64,000 bases of DNA from the NCBI GenBank assembly GCA_026625625.1, contig CP113055.1:3269001-3333000 (forward strand), given 5' to 3'. The notes under the pieces were generated by a model. It made no database searches. It was not told where the DNA came from and worked only from the letters and a program-made list of their open reading frames with translations. This DNA comes from Blastomonas sp. SL216 (GTDB lineage Bacteria > Pseudomonadota > Alphaproteobacteria > Sphingomonadales > Sphingomonadaceae). The translations under genes and the position numbers were made by a program. This document shows, one piece after another, positions 1 to 8,914 of this stretch (positions are counted from its first letter, which is position 1; the number at the start of each line of letters is the position of its first letter).

Positions 1-1191
1 GCGGCCGAAGCTGAACAGGCCGCGCACCGCAGCGCCCGATTTGGCGAACAGCTTTTCCAGCGCGCCGATCGGCTGGCCGCCCGGCACGAAGGCGACCTGA
101 TAGTACATCCAGGCGATCAGCGCGGAGAACAGGGCAAAGGGCATCCATAGCGCCAGGATCGGATCGACCAGCCCCAGTGCGCCGACATCCTCGCCATATT
201 CGTTGATCTTGTGATAGGTCACGATCATCACGATCGACAGGAACACGCCGAGGGCCGATGTCGAACGCTTGGGCGGGATCGCCAGCGCCACCGCCAGAAG
301 CGGCATCAGCAGCATCATGACGACTTCGACCATGCGGAAATGGAAATTGGCGCGCGTCTGGTTGCGCTGCGCTTCGGGAATATTGGTATCCGCGCCGATG
401 CGGACCAGTTCGGGAATGGTATATTCGCGGTCCTTGCCGCCGCCGCGCCTGCGGAAGGATTCGATCTTGGGCAGGTCGATCGGCAGGTCGTGGTTGCTGA
501 AGGAAAGCACACGCGGCGTTTCGTAATCGGGTGAATCGTGCACCAGCGTGCCGTTGGTCAGGCGGAAGATGATCGTGTTGGGATCATCGGTCGCCAGAAA
601 CTTGCCGCGCTCTGCGGTGACCGACAGCGAAGTGCCCGATTTGGCCTCGGCCCGCACGAAAATGCCGAACAGCTCGCGTCCGCCATCGCGGCTCTGCTCG
701 ATGCGCAGCGTCATCCGGTCGCCCAGCTGGGTGAATTCGCCGACCTTGATCGATGCGCCGAGCGCGCCCGAACGCAGCTCGAAGCCCAGTTCCTCATAGG
801 CATAGCGCGCCTTGGGCTGGATATAGCCGACCAGCGCCAGATTGACGAACATCAGCCCGACCGCAAACATATAGGGCACGCGCAGGAGCCGGTTGTAGCT
901 GAGGCCGACCGCGCGGAACACGTCGAGCTCCGACGACATGGCGAGCTTGCGGAAGGCGAGCAGGATGCCGAGCAGCAGTCCGATGGGAATGCCGAGCGAG
1001 AGATATTCGGGCAGAAGGTTGGCGAGCATGCGCCACACGACGCTGACCGGGCCGCCTTCTGCGGCGACAAAATCGAACAGGCGCAACATCTTGTCCAGCA
1101 CCAGCAGCATGGCTGCGAGGATCAGCGTGCCGACCAGCGGAAAGAAGACGAGACGGGCGATATAAGCGTCTGTGGCGGTTAGCAATTTCAA
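1..1191 (-). CDS. lptF: LptF/LptG-family lipopolysaccharide export permease (3' end off the window)
   Basis: Reading the minus strand from a TTG at 1191 gives an open frame of 397 codons that runs off the left edge. The N-terminus (LTATDAYIARLVFFPLVGTL) is a first membrane helix, followed by a MLANLLPEYLSLGIP loop and helix, an SSELDVFRAVG segment, a large soluble middle region and further helices near the left edge, the layout of YjgP/YjgQ (LptF/LptG) permeases. These form the inner-membrane part of the LptB2FG transporter that extracts lipopolysaccharide. An in-frame stop lies just upstream, so only TTG codons at 1191 or 1185 can start it. Length is near that of a full family member, so little is missing. 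LptF is preferred over LptG from the N-terminal sequence, but the choice is an inference; the partner would lie left of the window. Confidence 0.85.
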   Translation of the reverse strand, partial: MKLLTATDAYIARLVFFPLVGTLILAAMLLVLDKMLRLFDFVAAEGGPVSVVWRMLANLLPEYLSLGIPIGLLLGILLAFRKLAMSSELDVFRAVGLSYNRLLRVPYMFAVGLMFVNLALVGYIQPKARYAYEELGFELRSGALGASIKVGEFTQLGDRMTLRIEQSRDGGRELFGIFVRAEAKSGTSLSVTAERGKFLATDDPNTIIFRLTNGTLVHDSPDYETPRVLSFSNHDLPIDLPKIESFRRRGGGKDREYTIPELVRIGADTNIPEAQRNQTRANFHFRMVEVVMMLLMPLLAVALAIPPKRSTSALGVFLSIVMIVTYHKINEYGEDVGALGLVDPILALWMPFALFSALIAWMYYQVAFVPGGQPIGALEKLFAKSGAAVRGLFSFGR

Positions 1192-1318
1192 CTTATTGTC
1201 GCCCTGTCACCATGATTTGGCCGCAAACGCTTCCCATAAGCAGACGGTAAAGGGGGCTCATCGGCCTGTCCGCGCCAGCTGGGGCGGATCGGCTATAGCT
1301 TCTGGGATTGAATACGTC

Positions 1319-1846
1319 ATGTTGAAAATTGCGGCAAAATCACTGGCCATCGTGGCTGCGGGCGGCATCGCCTTTGCAGGCTTCGTGCCCGTGGCCAGCG
1401 CGCAGCGTGAGGAAATCACCAACGACATGCGCAAATGCGCCGGCGGATCGGCAGGTCCGGCCGTGCATGTCGAAGTCAGCGGCTTCAAGGCCAGCACCGG
1501 CCGCATCCGCGTCCAGGCCTATCCCGCCACCAAGGCGAGTTGGCTGGAAAAGGGCGCGTGGATCAACCGCATCGATACGGCGGTGGCCCCGCGTGGCGGC
1601 AAGATGAGCTTCTGCGTGCCGCTCCCGTCGACCGGTGCCTATGGCATTGCCGTACGCCACGATGTCGATGGCAGCGGCAAGTCCGGCTGGAACGATGGCG
1701 GCGGCTTTTCGAACAACCCCTCGCTCTCGCTGCTCAGCCTCAAGCCTTCTGCGGGCAAGACCGCCATCCGGGTGGGTCCCGGCGTTACGCGCATCCAGGT
1801 GGTCCTGAATTACCGCCAGGGGATGTCGATCAAGCCGATAGGATAA
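1319..1846 (+). CDS. Secreted DUF2141 domain protein
   Basis: The 175-residue product starts at an ATG followed by a clear Sec signal peptide (residues 1 to about 28, ending VASA before QREE). The frame is open further upstream, but those codons overlap the lptF start and lack coding character, so the internal ATG was chosen. The mature part has the DUF2141 pattern: HVEVSGFKASTGRIRVQAY near residue 50, then AYGIAVRHDVDGSGK and GWNDGGGFSNNP. DUF2141 proteins are small periplasmic or extracellular beta-rich proteins without an assigned reaction. It ends 6 bases before the lipid kinase gene, so the two are probably co-transcribed. Confidence 0.85.
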   Translation: MLKIAAKSLAIVAAGGIAFAGFVPVASAQREEITNDMRKCAGGSAGPAVHVEVSGFKASTGRIRVQAYPATKASWLEKGAWINRIDTAVAPRGGKMSFCVPLPSTGAYGIAVRHDVDGSGKSGWNDGGGFSNNPSLSLLSLKPSAGKTAIRVGPGVTRIQVVLNYRQGMSIKPIG

Positions 1847-1852
1847 GTCAGA

Positions 1853-2830
1853 ATGACTCTCGTTGCGCTCATTTCCAATCCGCGCTCGACCGGCAACAAG
1901 GCGATGTTGCCGGCGGTCCGCGATTATTGCGCGCGCAACCCGGACATTTTCCATTACGAGGTGGAAGAGGTCCACCAGATTGCCGATGCGCTGCGCGCCA
2001 TCGCGCTGGTCAAGCCGCGCGTGCTGGTGATCAACGGTGGCGACGGCACGGTGCAGGCGACGCTGACCGAGTTGTATCACGGCGGCCATTTCGGCAAGAC
2101 CCCGCCGGCGGTGGCGGTGCTGCCCAATGGCAAGACCAACCTGATCGCGCTGGACCTGGGCGCACGCGGGAAGCCGCTGGCGACGCTCGACCGGATCGTC
2201 GAGATCGCGCGCAACGACCTGGAAAGCCATATCGTCGTGCGCCAGCTGATCGCCTTGTCCGATGGCGAGGATGGTCGTCCGGTGCTGGGCATGTTCATGG
2301 GCGGCGCCGGGCTGGCTGAGATCATCCTGTATTGCCGCCAGAAGATCTATCCGCTGGGCCTGCCCAATTCGGTGAGCCATTTCATCGCGGCCGTGGCCGG
2401 GCTGTTCACCATGCTGTTCGGCCTGACCGCAAAGTTCCTGCCGATCACGCGTTCGGCGCTGCGCATCTCCTATTTCCGCAAGGGCGAACTCAACGGCAGC
2501 TTCCTGGTGGTCATGGTGACGACGCTCGAAAAGCTGCTGCTGGGCAGTCGCGCGGAGAGCGGGTCCTCCCCCAGCGGGCATCTGAAGTTCATCGCGGTCG
2601 AGCATAACCGTGCCGGCCTGACGACGATGCTGATCGACACGCTGATGGGCCGGTTCGGCACGCGGCGCGGGCGCGGCGTCCACCTGGCGCGCGAGGACAT
2701 GATCCGCATCGACAGCGACCGCACGCGCAGCCGGGTGATCCTGGACGGCGAAATCTTCGAGGCAAGCGCAGGCAAGCCGATCATCCTGCGCTCGACCGAT
2801 CCGGTGCCGTTCCTGCGCCTGGCGGCGTGA
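1853..2830 (+). CDS. Diacylglycerol kinase family lipid kinase
   Basis: A 325-residue protein of the DAGK catalytic family (YegS/DgkB type). It starts VALISNPRSTGN, carries the nucleotide-binding signature GGDGTVQ at about residues 62-68 and a second motif PNGKTN at 91-96, and ends with the beta-rich C-terminal lobe including VILDGEIFEA. Such enzymes use ATP to phosphorylate diacylglycerol or a related lipid at the inner membrane, giving phosphatidic acid. The next gene on the same strand looks like a phosphatidate cytidylyltransferase of the Tam41 type, so the pair could carry out successive steps. The exact lipid substrate cannot be told from sequence. Confidence 0.88.
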   Translation: MTLVALISNPRSTGNKAMLPAVRDYCARNPDIFHYEVEEVHQIADALRAIALVKPRVLVINGGDGTVQATLTELYHGGHFGKTPPAVAVLPNGKTNLIALDLGARGKPLATLDRIVEIARNDLESHIVVRQLIALSDGEDGRPVLGMFMGGAGLAEIILYCRQKIYPLGLPNSVSHFIAAVAGLFTMLFGLTAKFLPITRSALRISYFRKGELNGSFLVVMVTTLEKLLLGSRAESGSSPSGHLKFIAVEHNRAGLTTMLIDTLMGRFGTRRGRGVHLAREDMIRIDSDRTRSRVILDGEIFEASAGKPIILRSTDPVPFLRLAA

Positions 2831-2854
2831 TTGATCGCTGTGTGCACGATCCCG

Positions 2855-3017
2855 CCTCTCCCTCGATGGGAGAGGCAGCGAGACTTGGCGGCGAAGGCGC
2901 CTAGTCGCAGCGGTGAGGGTGATGGTGCGGCTGGGTGAAAGGTTTCGCAGTTTGACACCTTCAGCTACATTCCGAAAACGCACCCCCACCCAACCCTCCC
3001 CCATCGAGGGGGAGAGC
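2855..3017. repeat. Intergenic palindromic repeat, family 1 copy a
   Basis: The element begins with a CTCTCCC-GATGGGAGAG hairpin at 2855-2875 and ends with CCCTCCCCCATCGAGGGGG at about 2995-3013. Inside is CGAGACTTGGCGGC followed by GGCGCCTAGTCGCAGCGG. Copies with the same ends or core occur at 29861-29998 and 53559-53675. It fills nearly the whole space between the lipid kinase gene and the next gene and could serve as a transcription terminator. No gene is seen here. Confidence 0.8.
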
Positions 3018-3035
3018 TTTCAAACCTAGCTAGCT

Positions 3036-3938
3036 ATGGCCGAGACTCTCAAATCCCTGATCGCCGCCGAGGCCCTGCAGCCGGTTGATCCGCGCGTCAC
3101 CGGCTTTGCGCGGGAGATCATCCGTCCGTTTGGCGAGACGGCGCGGGCGGTGATCTTCTACGGCTCATGCCTGCGCGAGGCGCAGCTCGACGGGCTGATG
3201 CTCGATTTCTACGTTATCGTGTCCGATTATGGCGCGGCCTATCGCCAGGCTGGCAAGGCCGGGTGGATGGCGCGGGCCAATGCGCTGATCCCGCCCAATG
3301 TGTTCCCCGCCGCGCATGGCAATCTCGCTGCCAAATTTGCCGTGCTGTCCGAGGCGGATCTGGCCAAGGCCTGCTCGATGGAGGCAGGCGATGTCTCGGT
3401 CTGGGCGCGCTTTGCCCAGCCGGTGCGGATCGTGTGGAGCGCCGATACCGCCGCCGAGGCCCGGGCGCTCGACGCCCTGTGTGCCGCGCCGGTGACGCTG
3501 CTGCGCCATGCTGCGCCGGTCGCGGATGAGGGTTCGGCCGATCCGCTGCATTTCTGGCGCACCGGCTTTACCCGCACCTATGGCGCAGAGTTGCGCGCCG
3601 AGCGCGGCGATCGGCCCGACAAGGTGGTGGATTTCGCGCCCGATCATTATGCGGCGGTGGGCGAGGCGATTGCGCGCGAGATACCCGATCTTGCCGCCAT
3701 GCCGCGTGCCGAGGCCGAGGCGCGCTGGTCGCAGCTGCAAAGGCACGGCAAGCGCCTCACCGTCGCGCGGCTCGCCAAGGCGAGCTTCACCTTTGCCGGC
3801 GGGATCGATTATCTCGCCTGGAAGATCAACCGGCACGCAGGCACGCAGATCGCGATCCAGCCCTGGCAGCGCAAATGGCCGCTGGTTGCGGCGGTGTTCC
3901 TGGTGCCGAAACTGCTGCGATCCGGCGCGGTGAAGTAG
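3036..3938 (+). CDS. Nucleotidyltransferase-fold protein resembling Tam41 phosphatidate cytidylyltransferase
   Basis: The 300-residue soluble protein has a nucleotidyltransferase-like core: a YGSCLRE loop at residues 42-48 (compare the GSG/GS signature), then LDFYVIVSDY at 56-65 with acidic residues 57 and 64 placed like metal ligands. Further on, KFAVLSEADLAKAC and VWARFAQPVRIVW match by eye the 'KYGVIS..DL..DL...LYLAGRLHKPV' stretch of mitochondrial Tam41 (Mmp37), and FTRTYGAELRAERGDRPDKV resembles its 'LSY.GDFRM....KV' segment. Tam41 makes CDP-diacylglycerol from phosphatidic acid and CTP. The gene follows a diacylglycerol-kinase-like gene, which fits. The assignment rests on motif memory, not a search; another NTase function is possible. 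Confidence 0.55.
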   Translation: MAETLKSLIAAEALQPVDPRVTGFAREIIRPFGETARAVIFYGSCLREAQLDGLMLDFYVIVSDYGAAYRQAGKAGWMARANALIPPNVFPAAHGNLAAKFAVLSEADLAKACSMEAGDVSVWARFAQPVRIVWSADTAAEARALDALCAAPVTLLRHAAPVADEGSADPLHFWRTGFTRTYGAELRAERGDRPDKVVDFAPDHYAAVGEAIAREIPDLAAMPRAEAEARWSQLQRHGKRLTVARLAKASFTFAGGIDYLAWKINRHAGTQIAIQPWQRKWPLVAAVFLVPKLLRSGAVK

Positions 3939-3945
3939 TAAACGT

Positions 3946-4072
3946 CCTCTCCCCTCCCGCTTGCGGGAGGGGAAGGTCCGGCGTGCCGGACCGGGGTGGG
4001 CCTGTAATGACATACGCCCATTCAGGCCCACCCCGGCCTGCGGCCACCCCTCCCGCATGCGGGAGGGGAGAG
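3946..4072. repeat. Intergenic palindromic repeat, family 2 copy a
   Basis: Two hairpins of the form CCCTCCCGC-TT-GCGGGAGGG face each other at the ends (about 3951-3971 and 4048-4067), with GGTCCGG-CGTG-CCGGACC and inverted GTGGGCCTG/CAGGCCCAC between them. The whole unit is an imperfect inverted repeat. A close relative lies at 49673-49797. It sits between the Tam41-like gene and the Rrf2 regulator and holds no gene. Confidence 0.8.
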
Positions 4073-4124
4073 ATCGGCCCTCCAATCTTCACCCTTGATT
4101 TTCCAGCCCAAAACGGCCATTTCC

Positions 4125-4151
4125 CTAATCGGAACGATTCACTCCGATTAG
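4125..4151. promoter_or_regulatory. Perfect dyad upstream of the suf operon (candidate Rrf2 operator)
   Basis: CTAATCGGA at 4125-4133 is repeated inverted as TCCGATTAG at 4143-4151, a perfect 9-base dyad with a 9-base spacer. It ends 13 bases before the start of the Rrf2-type regulator that leads the suf operon, a position expected for an autoregulatory operator. That this regulator binds here is inference. Confidence 0.6.
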
Positions 4152-4164
4152 CCGGAAACGCCCT

Positions 4165-4638
4165 ATGCGCCTGTCCAGTCTAGCCGATTATGCCGTGGTG
4201 CTGATGAGCGCTGCTGCGCGCCACTGCGGCGGAATGCGCTGCAATGCGCGGGCGCTGGCCGAGGAAACCGGTCTGCCGTTGCCCACCGCGCAGAAGCTGG
4301 TCAGCAAGCTCTCCGCTGCCGGCCTGATCGAATCGGTGCGCGGCGCGGGCGGCGGCTTCCGCCTGTCGCGCCCGCCCGCCGCGATCACGCTCGCCGATAT
4401 CGTCGAGGCCGTGGACGGCCCGATCACCATCACCGTATGCAGCGGCGACCATGCCAGCGACTGCGCGATCGAGGGCAGCTGCCATGTCCGCCCGCACTGG
4501 CAGATCGTCAACCGCACCATCCGCGCGGCGCTGGCCGGGGTGACGCTCGCCAGCCTTGGCCAGCACGTTCCCAATCCTCTTTGGCCAGACCCGCGCCGCC
4601 CCGAACACTCACTTGATCTCAAAAGGACCGTTTCGTGA
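4165..4638 (+). CDS. Rrf2-family Fe-S regulator of the suf operon
   Basis: A 157-residue Rrf2 protein. The N-terminal winged helix ([14 protein letters not shown], then [22 protein letters not shown]) is followed by the GGGFRLSRP wing and three cysteines at about 92, 100 and 106 (VC-x7-C-x5-C), the spacing used by IscR/SufR-like proteins to hold an iron-sulfur cluster. Such proteins sense cluster supply and control Fe-S assembly genes. It is the first gene of the suf cluster and overlaps sufB by 4 bases, so it is translated with it. A perfect dyad lies just upstream and is the likely operator. Confidence 0.9.
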   Translation: MRLSSLADYAVVLMSAAARHCGGMRCNARALAEETGLPLPTAQKLVSKLSAAGLIESVRGAGGGFRLSRPPAAITLADIVEAVDGPITITVCSGDHASDCAIEGSCHVRPHWQIVNRTIRAALAGVTLASLGQHVPNPLWPDPRRPEHSLDLKRTVS

Positions 4639-6131
4639 CCGATGACAGCAACACCGCTGAAAGCAAGGTGCGCGATGCGGACGCCTGGGCCGCAGCGGAA
4701 AAGGTGGGCACCTATGAATGGGGCTTTACCAGCGATATCGAACAGGAGCTCGCGCCCAAGGGGCTGACCGAGGATACCGTCCGCTATATCAGCGCCAAGA
4801 AGAACGAGCCCGAATGGATGCTCGAGTGGCGCTTGAAGGCGTTCCGCATCTGGCAGACGCTGGAGACGCCCGACTGGGCGAAGCTCAACGTCCCGCCGAT
4901 CGATTACCAGGACGCCTATTATTATGCCGCGCCCAAGGCCAAGCCCAAGCTTGGCTCGCTGGACGAGGTCGATCCCGAAATCCTGCGCGTTTACGAAAAG
5001 CTCGGTATCCCGATCGAGGAGCAGAAGGTGCTCGCCGGGGTCGAAGGCGCGCGCAAGGTCGCGGTCGATGCGGTGTTCGACAGCGTCTCGGTCGCGACCA
5101 CGTTCCGCGAGGAACTGAGCCGCGCCGGCGTGATCTTCATGTCGATCAGCGAGGCGATCCGCGAATATCCTGAGCTGGTGAAGAAGTGGCTGGGCAAGGT
5201 CGTGCCCGTGCGCGACAATTATTTCGCGTGCCTCAACTGCGCGGTCTTTTCCGACGGCACCTTCGTCTACATCCCCGAGGGCGTGCGTTGCCCGATGGAG
5301 CTGTCGACCTATTTCCGCATCAACGCGGAGAACACCGGCCAGTTCGAACGCACGCTGATCGTCGCCGACAAGGGCAGCTATGTGTCCTATCTCGAAGGCT
5401 GCACCGCGCCGCAGCGCGACGAGAACCAGCTGCACGCCGCCGTGGTCGAGCTGGTCGCGATGGACGATGCCGAGATCAAATATTCGACCGTGCAGAACTG
5501 GTATCCCGGCGATGCCGAGGGCAAGGGCGGCATCTACAATTTCGTCACCAAGCGCGGTCTGGCGCAGGGCGCGCGCAGCAAGATCAGCTGGACGCAGGTC
5601 GAGACCGGCTCTGCCGTGACGTGGAAATATCCCTCGTGCGTGCTGAACGGCGAGGACAGCGTCGGCGAATTCTACTCGGTCGCGGTGACCAACAATTACC
5701 AGCAGGCCGATACCGGCACCAAGATGATCCACAATGGTAAGGGCAGCCGATCGACCATCGTGTCCAAGGGGATCAGCGCGGGGCGCAGCAACAACACCTA
5801 TCGTGGTCTGGTTAGAGTGGCACCGGCGGCGGAAGGCGTGCGCAACTTCACCCAGTGCGACAGCCTGCTGCTCGGCGACCAGTGCGGCGCGCATACCGTG
5901 CCCTATATCGAGGTGCGCAATCCCAGCGCCACGATCGAGCATGAGGCAACGACCAGCAAGATCAGCGACGACCAGCTGTTCTACGCGATGCAGCGCGGGC
6001 TTTCCTCCGAGGACGCGGTGGCGCTGATCGTGAATGGGTTTGCGCGCGAGGTGTTGAAGCAGTTGCCGATGGAATTCGCGGTCGAGGCGCAGAAGTTGCT
6101 GGGGATTTCGCTTGAGGGGAGCGTGGGGTGA
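4635..6131 (+). CDS. sufB: Fe-S cluster assembly scaffold SufB
   Basis: The 498-residue protein carries typical SufB stretches: [55 protein letters not shown], and near the C-terminus [15 protein letters not shown]. SufB forms the SufBC2D scaffold on which clusters are built in the cytosol, using sulfur delivered through SufS. Length is normal. It starts inside the end of the regulator gene (ATG-overlap) and ends in overlap with a small membrane protein gene. Confidence 0.97.
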   Translation: MTDDSNTAESKVRDADAWAAAEKVGTYEWGFTSDIEQELAPKGLTEDTVRYISAKKNEPEWMLEWRLKAFRIWQTLETPDWAKLNVPPIDYQDAYYYAAPKAKPKLGSLDEVDPEILRVYEKLGIPIEEQKVLAGVEGARKVAVDAVFDSVSVATTFREELSRAGVIFMSISEAIREYPELVKKWLGKVVPVRDNYFACLNCAVFSDGTFVYIPEGVRCPMELSTYFRINAENTGQFERTLIVADKGSYVSYLEGCTAPQRDENQLHAAVVELVAMDDAEIKYSTVQNWYPGDAEGKGGIYNFVTKRGLAQGARSKISWTQVETGSAVTWKYPSCVLNGEDSVGEFYSVAVTNNYQQADTGTKMIHNGKGSRSTIVSKGISAGRSNNTYRGLVRVAPAAEGVRNFTQCDSLLLGDQCGAHTVPYIEVRNPSATIEHEATTSKISDDQLFYAMQRGLSSEDAVALIVNGFAREVLKQLPMEFAVEAQKLLGISLEGSVG

Positions 6132-6337
6132 ACACCTTCATCCGCTTGCTGGTATTAGTTCCAGCGACAGTGTTGGTCATTTTGATCGCATGGCTAAGTA
6201 TTGGCTTTGCAGGCCTGAGCCTGTGGTCGGTACTCTTTTGCTTCTTGGTTTTAGCTTTTCCCGTTGGATTGGTCGTTTGGACAATTCGTGATCATCGCAG
6301 GCGGAAAGCACAACCACAAACGGGTCAGATACAATGA
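6128..6337 (+). CDS. Small two-helix membrane protein in the suf operon
   Basis: A 69-residue frame starts at a GTG that overlaps the sufB stop codon. Residues 5-29 and 31-53 form two hydrophobic helices ([20 protein letters not shown] and [20 protein letters not shown]), followed by a basic tail DHRRRKAQ. Its base composition is visibly less GC-rich than the genes around it, which may hint at separate origin. I do not recognise a family. Overlap with sufB and membrane-like composition argue that it is real, but it may be a species-specific insertion. Confidence 0.55.
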   Translation: MNTFIRLLVLVPATVLVILIAWLSIGFAGLSLWSVLFCFLVLAFPVGLVVWTIRDHRRRKAQPQTGQIQ

Positions 6338-6386
6338 CGGGCACGATGAGTAAAAAGCCAGTCTTTGTGCACAAAGGTTTTGGCAG

Positions 6387-6698
6387 GTGATCCTGCTGGC
6401 CGCCCTGACCGTGATGCAGCCCGCGATGGCCCCGCCCGCTCCTGCGGACGAGATCGTCGTGGTCGCCGAACGGATGAAGCGGATCAAGCTGCGGCTGTCG
6501 CGCAAGAAGGGTGTGCTGAAAAGCTGCCGCGTGCGCGTTTCCAGCGGCGATCCGGTGATCGACGGCTATGCCTGTGAGGCGATCGGCACCTGCATGACCG
6601 AGGGCGCGGTCAAGCGCGGTCCGCTGGCCGATTGCGCGACCGACAAGGTGCTGGCGTTCTATATGCAGCGCCGCAGCGCTGCGGAGACGAGCGAGTGA
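6387..6698 (+). CDS. Small secreted protein of unknown function
   Basis: A 103-residue frame starting at GTG 6387; the next in-frame stop upstream is at 6351 and no other start lies between. It opens with a short signal peptide (MILLAALTVMQPAMA) and continues DEIVVVAERMKRIKLRL, then a cysteine-containing region (SCRVRVSSGD, YACEAIGTCM, DCATDK) with four cysteines that could pair in the periplasm. No family is recognised with certainty. It lies between sufB and sufC, separated from sufC by a repeat element. Confidence 0.6.
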   Translation: MILLAALTVMQPAMAPPAPADEIVVVAERMKRIKLRLSRKKGVLKSCRVRVSSGDPVIDGYACEAIGTCMTEGAVKRGPLADCATDKVLAFYMQRRSAAETSE

Positions 6699-6715
6699 TC
6701 CATCCAAGCCACATC

Positions 6716-6806
6716 CGTCATCCTGAACTTGTTTCAGGACCCATCGTGCCCCGGCAACCGAAGCCGCGTGGGGAGAAATGGGCCCTGAAACAAGTTCAGG
6801 GTGACG
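6716..6806. repeat. Inverted-repeat element, family 3 (TCATCCTGAACTTGTTTCAGGA type)
   Basis: GTCATCCTGAACTTGTTTCA at 6717-6736 returns inverted as TGAAACAAGTTCAGGGTGAC at 6785-6804, enclosing about 48 bases. This palindromic element is a well-known dispersed repeat of sphingomonad genomes. It lies between a small secreted gene and sufC, inside the suf transcription unit, where it would form a long RNA hairpin. Confidence 0.85.
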
Positions 6807-6843
6807 ACAGACAACCGATTTTGCCGAACGAGATGAATGACTA

Positions 6844-7584
<741 letters not shown>

Positions 7585-7595
7585 GGGGCGATGCG

Positions 7596-8147
7596 ATGAT
7601 GGATGCGAATGCCAGTCTGAAGGATCTGCGGGCCGATTTTCTGGCCGGGAGCTCCACGTCCATGCCGATCGTCGGTACATTCTACTGGCTGATCGTGCTT
7701 GTTGCGTCGCTCTATCTGCCCATCAACACCGTGGCCTATATCGTGCTGATCGGCAGCGGCATGATCCTTCCGGGCGGGCTGCTGCTCGACAAGGTGCGGG
7801 GCCTGAACAAGACCCAGCGCGGTGACCCGAAGAACCCGCTGATGCCGATGTTCATCAAGGGCACGGCGGTTGTCGTGCTCACCTGGCCATTGGTGATCAC
7901 CGCCGCACAGATTGCCCAGGACCCGAACATCATCATCCTGGGCGGTGCGGTGCTGATGGCTCTGGTGTGGATCCCTTATGGCTCTGCCGCCGATGACCCG
8001 GTCGGCATGCAGCACGCCGTCGGCCGCAGCATCGCCTGCTATCTCGCTTTCTGGTTCGCCCCTGCGCCGTACAAGGCCGCCGCCGTCAGCGCGGTGGTGG
8101 TTGCCAGCTATATGTTCACCTTTTTACGCATGAAGAGACCCGCATAA
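7596..8147 (+). CDS. Multi-pass membrane protein within the suf operon
   Basis: The product of 183 residues begins at ATG 7596, chosen because GAGGGG lies 7 bases before it; the frame is open slightly further upstream to a TTG overlapping sufC. After a polar start it shows about six hydrophobic segments, beginning IVGTFYWLIVLVASLYLPIN and ending VSAVVVASYMFTFLRM. It resembles small uncharacterised membrane families such as DUF7010, but I cannot assign it firmly. Its last base overlaps the sufD start codon, so it is translated with the suf genes. A direct role in Fe-S assembly is not known. Confidence 0.75.
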   Translation: MMDANASLKDLRADFLAGSSTSMPIVGTFYWLIVLVASLYLPINTVAYIVLIGSGMILPGGLLLDKVRGLNKTQRGDPKNPLMPMFIKGTAVVVLTWPLVITAAQIAQDPNIIILGGAVLMALVWIPYGSAADDPVGMQHAVGRSIACYLAFWFAPAPYKAAAVSAVVVASYMFTFLRMKRPA

Positions 8148-8914
8148 TGGCGTCGATCCACACCCTTCCGCTCCCCACCCGCAAGGACGAGGCCTGGCGC
8201 TATGCCGATCTCGATGCGCTCGCGCGCGTCTGGGGCGATGTACCGCAGGGCCCCGAGCGGATCGTGGTGCCTGCCGGTGAAACGCTTGGCCGACAGATCG
8301 TGCTGCCGGTGGCGATGTCGGGCGTGTCGATCACCGATCTGGAGGTGGTGATCGAAGCGGGCGCGACCTTCGCGCTGCACCTGCTCGCCACCGATAGTGA
8401 TTACGGCCGGATGAGCGTCAATGTGCTGCTGCACGAAGGTGCGCATTTCGAGATGGGCGGCGCGATCCTGGGCCATGCCGACCAGACGCTTGAGATCGTC
8501 ACCAGCGTCAACCATGCGCACCCCAATGCCACCAGCAACCAGGTCGTGCGCAGCGTGCTGGCAGGCCGGGCGACCGGATCGTTCCTCGGCAAGGTCGCGG
8601 TCGCGCGGCATGCGCAGAAGACCGATGCCTCGCAATCGGTGAAAGCGATGCTGCTCGACCGCACCGCAACCGCCAATGCCAAGCCCGAGCTGGAAATCTA
8701 TGCCGATGACGTGAAATGCGCGCATGGCGCGACCGTGGGCGAACTCGACAAGCAGGCCCTGTTCTACATGGCCGCGCGCGGCCTTCCGCCGAGCATCGCG
8801 CGCAAGCTGATGCTGCAGGCGTTCATCGCCGATGCGTTCGTCTCGCTGCAAGACGATGTGGCGCGCGAGGCGATCGAGACGCGTGCGCTGGCTGCACTGG
8901 AAGGGCTGGCATGA
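8147..8914 (+). CDS. sufD: Fe-S assembly protein SufD
   Basis: A 255-residue SufD-type protein, on the short side for the family. It has the N-terminal LPTRKDEAWRYADLDAL motif (the 'K..EWRYT' signature of SufD) and the beta-helix core ending DDVKCAHGATVGELDKQALFYMAARGL, a strong SufD signature containing the conserved cysteine-alanine-histidine-glycine. SufD pairs with SufB in the scaffold. Its stop overlaps the sufS start (ATGATG). Confidence 0.95.
   Translation: MASIHTLPLPTRKDEAWRYADLDALARVWGDVPQGPERIVVPAGETLGRQIVLPVAMSGVSITDLEVVIEAGATFALHLLATDSDYGRMSVNVLLHEGAHFEMGGAILGHADQTLEIVTSVNHAHPNATSNQVVRSVLAGRATGSFLGKVAVARHAQKTDASQSVKAMLLDRTATANAKPELEIYADDVKCAHGATVGELDKQALFYMAARGLPPSIARKLMLQAFIADAFVSLQDDVAREAIETRALAALEGLA

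Noticed and set aside
211-1182. Plus-strand open frames of up to 214 codons
   Set aside because: They lie antisense to the lptF frame, which has clear membrane-permease sequence; the plus-strand translations are Arg/His/Gln rich without domains.
1340-3004. Minus-strand open frame of 554 codons
   Set aside because: Antisense to the DUF2141 and lipid kinase genes and running through a palindromic repeat; composition is that of reverse-strand GC-rich DNA.
4188-5942. Minus-strand open frame of 584 codons
   Set aside because: Antisense to the Rrf2 regulator and sufB, both certain genes.
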